Assembly (NCBI GenBank): GCA_002221725.1
Contig: NJFT01000064.1
Location: forward strand, 124,001 to 188,000
Direction: 5' to 3'
Origin: Scedosporium boydii
Lineage: Eukaryota > Ascomycota > Sordariomycetes > Microascales > Microascaceae
DNA length: 64,000 nucleotides
The notes below the pieces were generated by a model. That model saw nothing but the letters and a program-made list of their open reading frames with translations, searched no databases and had not been told where the DNA came from. The stretch's first letter is position 1; each line of letters starts with the position of its first letter. This document shows positions 59,843 through 64,000 of the stretch, piece by piece. Made by a program: the position numbers and the translations under genes.

Positions 59843-61737
59843 ATGACCCGCCGGACATCCACTCGTCTTCTCCGAGTGGTATCTCACTTACAACTCATCC
59901 CTATCTTCTTGCTTGCAATCTTGCGCCGATTTCTGAAGCGCCTGGCTCGATTAATCCTCTACTCCCTGAGAATATTTACTCACTCTCATCCCTTGGTCGA
60001 GCTCATTATCAAGCTGGGTAGTGTGCGAGCTCTGAGTCGTCTCGGCTCATACACGATGGAGTGGCTCGGCCGAGCGAAACTCGCCTTCACTCACTCACAC
60101 ACTCCACTTCCATTGAAGCGCAAAGATGGAACCACGACAAACCTCGCAGAGGTGTGCGAGGAGATAACACCTCCCTGCCAGCTAAACCCACTGCTTTTCA
60201 ACGGACACATGCAGACCTTTTGGACAGCAACGAAGCAGCACGGCCCAGCTGTCTATTACCGTCGTAAGGTATTCCACTCGGACAATAAAGCCGTCCTGGG
60301 CACGTTCGCCGTGGATTTTGTGGACGAGCCTTTTGAGGAGAATGATCCCGAGCTTCCGCCGAGGACGGTGTACTTTAGCGAGGAGGAACTCGCTAGCCTT
60401 GGATCGGATGACTCGAAGCCGATGTTGGTTGTCCTTCATGGGCTGTCCGGGGGCTCTCACGAGATTTATCTGCGGCATGCGATTGCGCCGTTGATCGAGA
60501 GTGGTGATTGGGAGATTTGCGTTGTGAATTCTAGGGGCTGCGCGATGAGTCCGATTACAACTGGGGTTCTCTACAATGCCAGGGCTACATGGGATATTCG
60601 ACAGGTGAGTACTCCAGTCTGGGTCACTGCCTGAACCGACTCTGACTATTGGGCTCTCTGTCATAGACTGTAAAATGGATACGAGAAAAGTATCCCAACC
60701 GTCCTTTATACGGACTCGGGTTCTCACTTGGAGCCAATATCCTGACCAACGTAAGCCGTAAACTATACGCATTAAATGTGTTTTTATCAGTCTAGATAGA
60801 ATCTAACAGTATCTAGTACTGCGGTGAGGAGGGTGCTAATTGCCTCTTCAAGGCGGCCGTTGTGTGCTCAAACCCATTCAACCTCGAAGTCTCCAGCAAA
60901 GCCCTTCAACGGACCCTCATCGGGAAGGAAGTCTACCAAAGAGTCATGGGCAGTACGTCCCCCCCTTTTTCTAGCTTTCGGGCGGTTACAACGTTTTATT
61001 GCATTCAATATCTGACTTTCCACTTCAGCAAGCATGAAAGAACTCATCAAACGCCATCAGAACGAGATTGAGAAGTATACGGAACTCGACTACAATCGTC
61101 TCCAGAGCATCACATATCTTTACGAATTCGACAGGGAGGTCCAGTAAGTCTCGCCATCTACTCCTTGCTTGTTCGCTGCGAGTAAACTGAACCATTTCAT
61201 AAGATGTGTGTTGTGGGGATATCCTACCGAGGACGCTTACTACCGCGATGCATCATCTACTGATGCTATCCTTGCTATTCGGATTCCTTTCTTGGCCATT
61301 CATGCGACAGACGACCCCGTAAGTTATGGCGTTGTAACATGCTCAATTTAGTCTGTGTACTAACATCTCTAGATTGCGGTGGATGAGGCTGTGCCTTACG
61401 CCGAGTTCAAGGCGAATCCTTATACTGTAATCGCCTCCACTTCCCTTGGAGGGCATCTCTGCTGGTTTGAGGTCGGCGGAGGAAGGTGGTTCTCGCGCCC
61501 TGTAAGCGATCTTTTTCCTCTCTTCTTATTCTTCTTCTGGTTTTATCTGTCGATGCTAATAATACCTGCTAGGTTTGCAACTTCTTAAACCATATGCAAT
61601 TCCAGATCGAGGGCCTCTCTGATGATGCGCCGAAAGCCGGGAATGGCAATATCAACCCTGAGGTGCCTAACCGGGGCATTAATTTCCACCCGATGAGGCG
61701 CAAGATGGAGATTTCCTTGTACGAGTTTACTACATAG
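59843..61737 (+). CDS. Alpha/beta hydrolase, Eht1/Eeb1 family
   Basis: Family members make and hydrolyse medium-chain fatty acid ethyl esters and are membrane or lipid-droplet associated. Exons: 59843-60604, 60667-60750, 60817-60952, 61029-61143, 61204-61318, 61373-61501, 61573-61737; 501 aa. A hydrophobic/basic N-terminal helix (about 12-42) may be a membrane anchor. The family signature NPLLFNGHMQTFW is at about 116-128. Catalytic triad: Ser274 in GFSLGAN, Asp402 or 403 in HATDDP, His432 in GGHLCWFE. An oxyanion/lid motif LHGLSGGSHEIY precedes it. Six introns of 54-76 nt, each with clean GTAAGT/GTGAGT/GTACGT donors. Convergent with LOC1. Whether it is a synthase or only an esterase cannot be told. 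Confidence 0.9.
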
Positions 61738-62082
61738 CATTGGCGTATCCGGTCTGAGCCCAGTGACGGGTTTTGTACATTTGGCGACTTGTAGTATATA
61801 AAACATTTAGATAGACATACATACTTCGGATAACCCACGGAGATCGGCGACATCTACTATAGGATCTAGCATGAGGTGTCTTGTGAAGTGCTGCTTTTGG
61901 ATCGGGCTTGATATTGCCCAGACCTTCGTTTTCTGCGTCGCATATTTGCGTATATCGCCGAGTTGGAGATTCAATGGTATCAAAGTGACCAGAGGAAAAG
62001 AGACAATAAAATAGCGCCCAAACGCCGACCCCAAATGCTTTTGCTGTCCTTCCCAATACACCGTCCTCCCCTGTTTACTCCA
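61738..62082. other. Convergent intergenic, esterase gene and LOC1
   Basis: 345 bp between convergent stop codons; 3' UTRs only. Nothing else seen. Confidence 0.65.
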
Positions 62083-62748
62083 TCACGCAAACGACACCTT
62101 CTTTTTCTTCGGCTTAACGGCTTTCGTCCCCGTAGACGACAGCTCCTTGGTATTCTCCTTCTCTCCCTCCTCCGCTCCGGTCTTTCCCTTTCTCTTCCTC
62201 TTCTTCCGTATGGAGTCCTTTACTTCTTCGAGCTTGTCCCTCTTCTGCTGCTCCTTCTTCTCGGCCTCTATCCGCCTCGCCTCGCGAATCTCCTCCATCT
62301 GGCGCGCCTTGATCATCTTGGATTCAATCTGGCCCTCCTTCTCGGCTTGGACTATCGCAAGTATGGTTCGCATGCTCTCCTATAATTATGTAGTTAGTCT
62401 CTGGGTGCGCCTCGAATTCACAGCAAAATACGTATAAAATAAATACAAACTTCTGAGGCCAGCACATACCGGATCATCAACAAACACCTTCCCCTTCTTC
62501 TTGCCCTTCGGCTTCACAACACCAACAGGCGTAATGCTATTCAACTTCGGAATCCCAAGCTCCTCCGCCGTATACGTCTTCTTCTTCTTCTGCCGGTTCA
62601 ACAGCGTGCTGACGGCGCTCGCGTGCACGCCCTTGGCGGGAGGGGTTCCCTTGGCCTTGCGAGCCTTGACGACGCCATCGTTCTGGACTTTGCTGACCTT
62701 GGGTGCGGCGAACTTGTTTTTCACCGTTTTTGTCCTTGAGGGCCCCAT
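62083..62748 (-). CDS. LOC1: 60S ribosome assembly and mRNA-binding protein Loc1
   Basis: Nucleolar RNA-binding factor needed for 60S subunit assembly; in yeast it also supports ASH1 mRNA localisation. Exons in transcript order: 62748-62470 and 62379-62083; 191 aa, close to yeast Loc1 (204). The signature [15 protein letters not shown] (about 69-83), the [12 protein letters not shown] segment, a long charged coiled coil (about 95-165, [19 protein letters not shown]) and the C-terminal KKKKVSFA match the family. Very Lys-rich. The 90-nt intron has GTATGT and TATAG ends. It is divergent from whatever lies beyond 64000. Confidence 0.92.
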
Positions 62749-64000
62749 TGTGAATGTGTTTTGGGGGTGGTTGAAGGTGGTGGTGGTGGTTTTTGCGGTT
62801 GGTGGGTTGTAGCGGCCAGTTGGGATAATAAAGAAAAAAAAAAAAAAAGGAAAGTTTAGAGGTGGGATTTGGGGAAATTTTTCGAGGTGCTGCAGATCGA
62901 TAAGCTCACCGACGGTGGGCGATAAGAACTTGGTGGTGGGAAGACAGCAATTTCATCACAGCATCACCATGCATCAAAACATCGAGCACAGTTGAGGTTC
63001 TGGGAGGGAGTCGAGACCATGCCTCAAGACCACGCCTCGAGACCCTTTTTGGCCAAACTTTGCCTCTTACGTTCTCCTAATATTCGGGTCAAGACGACGA
63101 TTGAACTTAGAGTAGATGTAGATTCCTCACTGTACCTCTTCGGTAGCGCCAGCAGTGTATCAGACCAACGATCAATTGGATGTACCTTGTAGCTTCTTCT
63201 TCAGAAGGCTTCAGTGAAGAATCCGAGTTTCTGCCGCTAAAGTGGGCCTAGTTTGCCAGTTTTGCCAGGCCCGCTTGGGCGGTGAAAATTGTTAGTGCAG
63301 TGCTTGGGCAGCAGCTTGTCTCGCCGCCACAGTGCAAAAGCTTCTCAAGGATTGGGTACGTGCAACCATGGGTACCTGATACATGACCATGCTGTCGGCA
63401 TCGCTGGCATCGCTGGCAACGCCGGTGTCCACGATGCTTCCCACCAAGAGCGGACTTGTACCCTGTACGTAATGCCAACCAATCCGCGTCGTGCCATCAT
63501 CAAGAAGGAGAAAAAAAAGAAAAGAGGAAGATTTTCTTCTCCTGGTCTTAAAACAGCACAGGCACAGCACGGCTTTTACCAGAAACCAAGAAACCCAAGA
63601 CCCCAGCAAAATCACACATCACCAACTTCCACACTTCAAATCCTCAAACCTTGATTGAGCCATTCCAACTCCCCCGACACAGTGTTCTGCCCTCCTCGCT
63701 CACAATTCATCTTCGGACCTCATAATTCATCCCACCTCGATACAAAATTTTCAGTTCTTGCCCTCCCGCAACTCCTATTCCATATCCACAGCGCATCCAA
63801 ATTCCAGAAAAGCCTGCGACCTTCCTCGCTTCCAGTCTCGACCAGTGTCTCCAACCGCTCCTGCCACCCGCACCTTGCCGACAACCTCACCACACCACAT
63901 TGCCGCCCCTCGTCCCCCTCACTCCCCTTGCGAACTACGAATCGACTACTGCCTCTTCTTCCGCCCCTCGAAGCTTGCTAATTTCTCTGGTGACACCTAA
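62749..64000 (+). promoter_or_regulatory. LOC1 upstream region and probable leader of an off-window gene
   Basis: No gene is supported. After 63560 the + strand is C-rich and poor in G, the usual look of a leader, so a + strand gene probably starts just beyond 64000. The ATG frame at 63758-64000 is open to the end but its Pro/Ser/Arg composition looks like translated leader. Confidence 0.4.

Noticed and set aside
63758..64000. Partial gene at the right edge
   Set aside because: Pro/Ser/Arg-rich translation of a C-rich leader; no domain and no splice evidence.

Overview
The window is nuclear DNA of a filamentous ascomycete (Pezizomycotina; Sordariomycetes is my best guess, not proven). The evidence is multi-exon genes with short introns (54-345 nt, GTAAGT/GTATGT-type donors, CTAAC/CTAAT branch sites), pyrimidine-rich leaders, gene orientation that changes from gene to gene, and families typical of this group (DUF4048, a fungal ligase-like protein, a UBA-UIM protein). 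I find 15 protein-coding genes and one non-autonomous DNA transposon. I see no rRNA, no convincing tRNA, no operons and no CRISPR.

Left part (1-16.7 kb, all + strand): GCN2/cpc-3 eIF2-alpha kinase; a Cdc34/Ubc3-type ubiquitin-conjugating enzyme; a UBA-UIM protein whose body looks like a USP deubiquitinase fold without its catalytic cysteine; and SIS1, a class B J-protein with a perfect heat-shock element in its upstream region. A gene-poor stretch of about 5.8 kb follows.

Middle (22.5-41 kb): a HAD hydrolase with strong codon bias and a TATA box (+), then three minus-strand genes: RIT1 (initiator tRNA 2'-O-ribosyl phosphate transferase), a small RING protein, and a small single-pass membrane protein. 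A ~0.82-kb MITE-like element with ~66-bp terminal inverted repeats lies between the membrane protein and the formin gene BNI1/sepA (+), which faces a DUF4048 protein (-).

Right part (43.9-62.8 kb): a fungal ATP-dependent DNA ligase-like protein (+), an unrecognised proline/serine-rich protein (+), CTK1/CDK12-type CTD kinase (-), an EHT1/EEB1-family alpha/beta hydrolase (+) and LOC1, a 60S assembly factor (-). The last 1.2 kb looks like the leader of a gene starting outside the window.

Functionally the set is housekeeping: amino-acid starvation signalling and translation (GCN2, RIT1, LOC1), ubiquitin and protein quality control (CDC34, UIM protein, RING, SIS1), polarised growth (formin), transcription elongation (CTK1) and lipid esters (EHT1-like). 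No metabolic cluster is visible. Exon borders were set by eye from splice signals and reading frame; each gene was checked for a whole number of codons. The most interesting items are the predicted pseudo-deubiquitinase, the MITE, the ligase-like protein, the heat-shock element and uORF at SIS1, and two short motifs that recur between genes.
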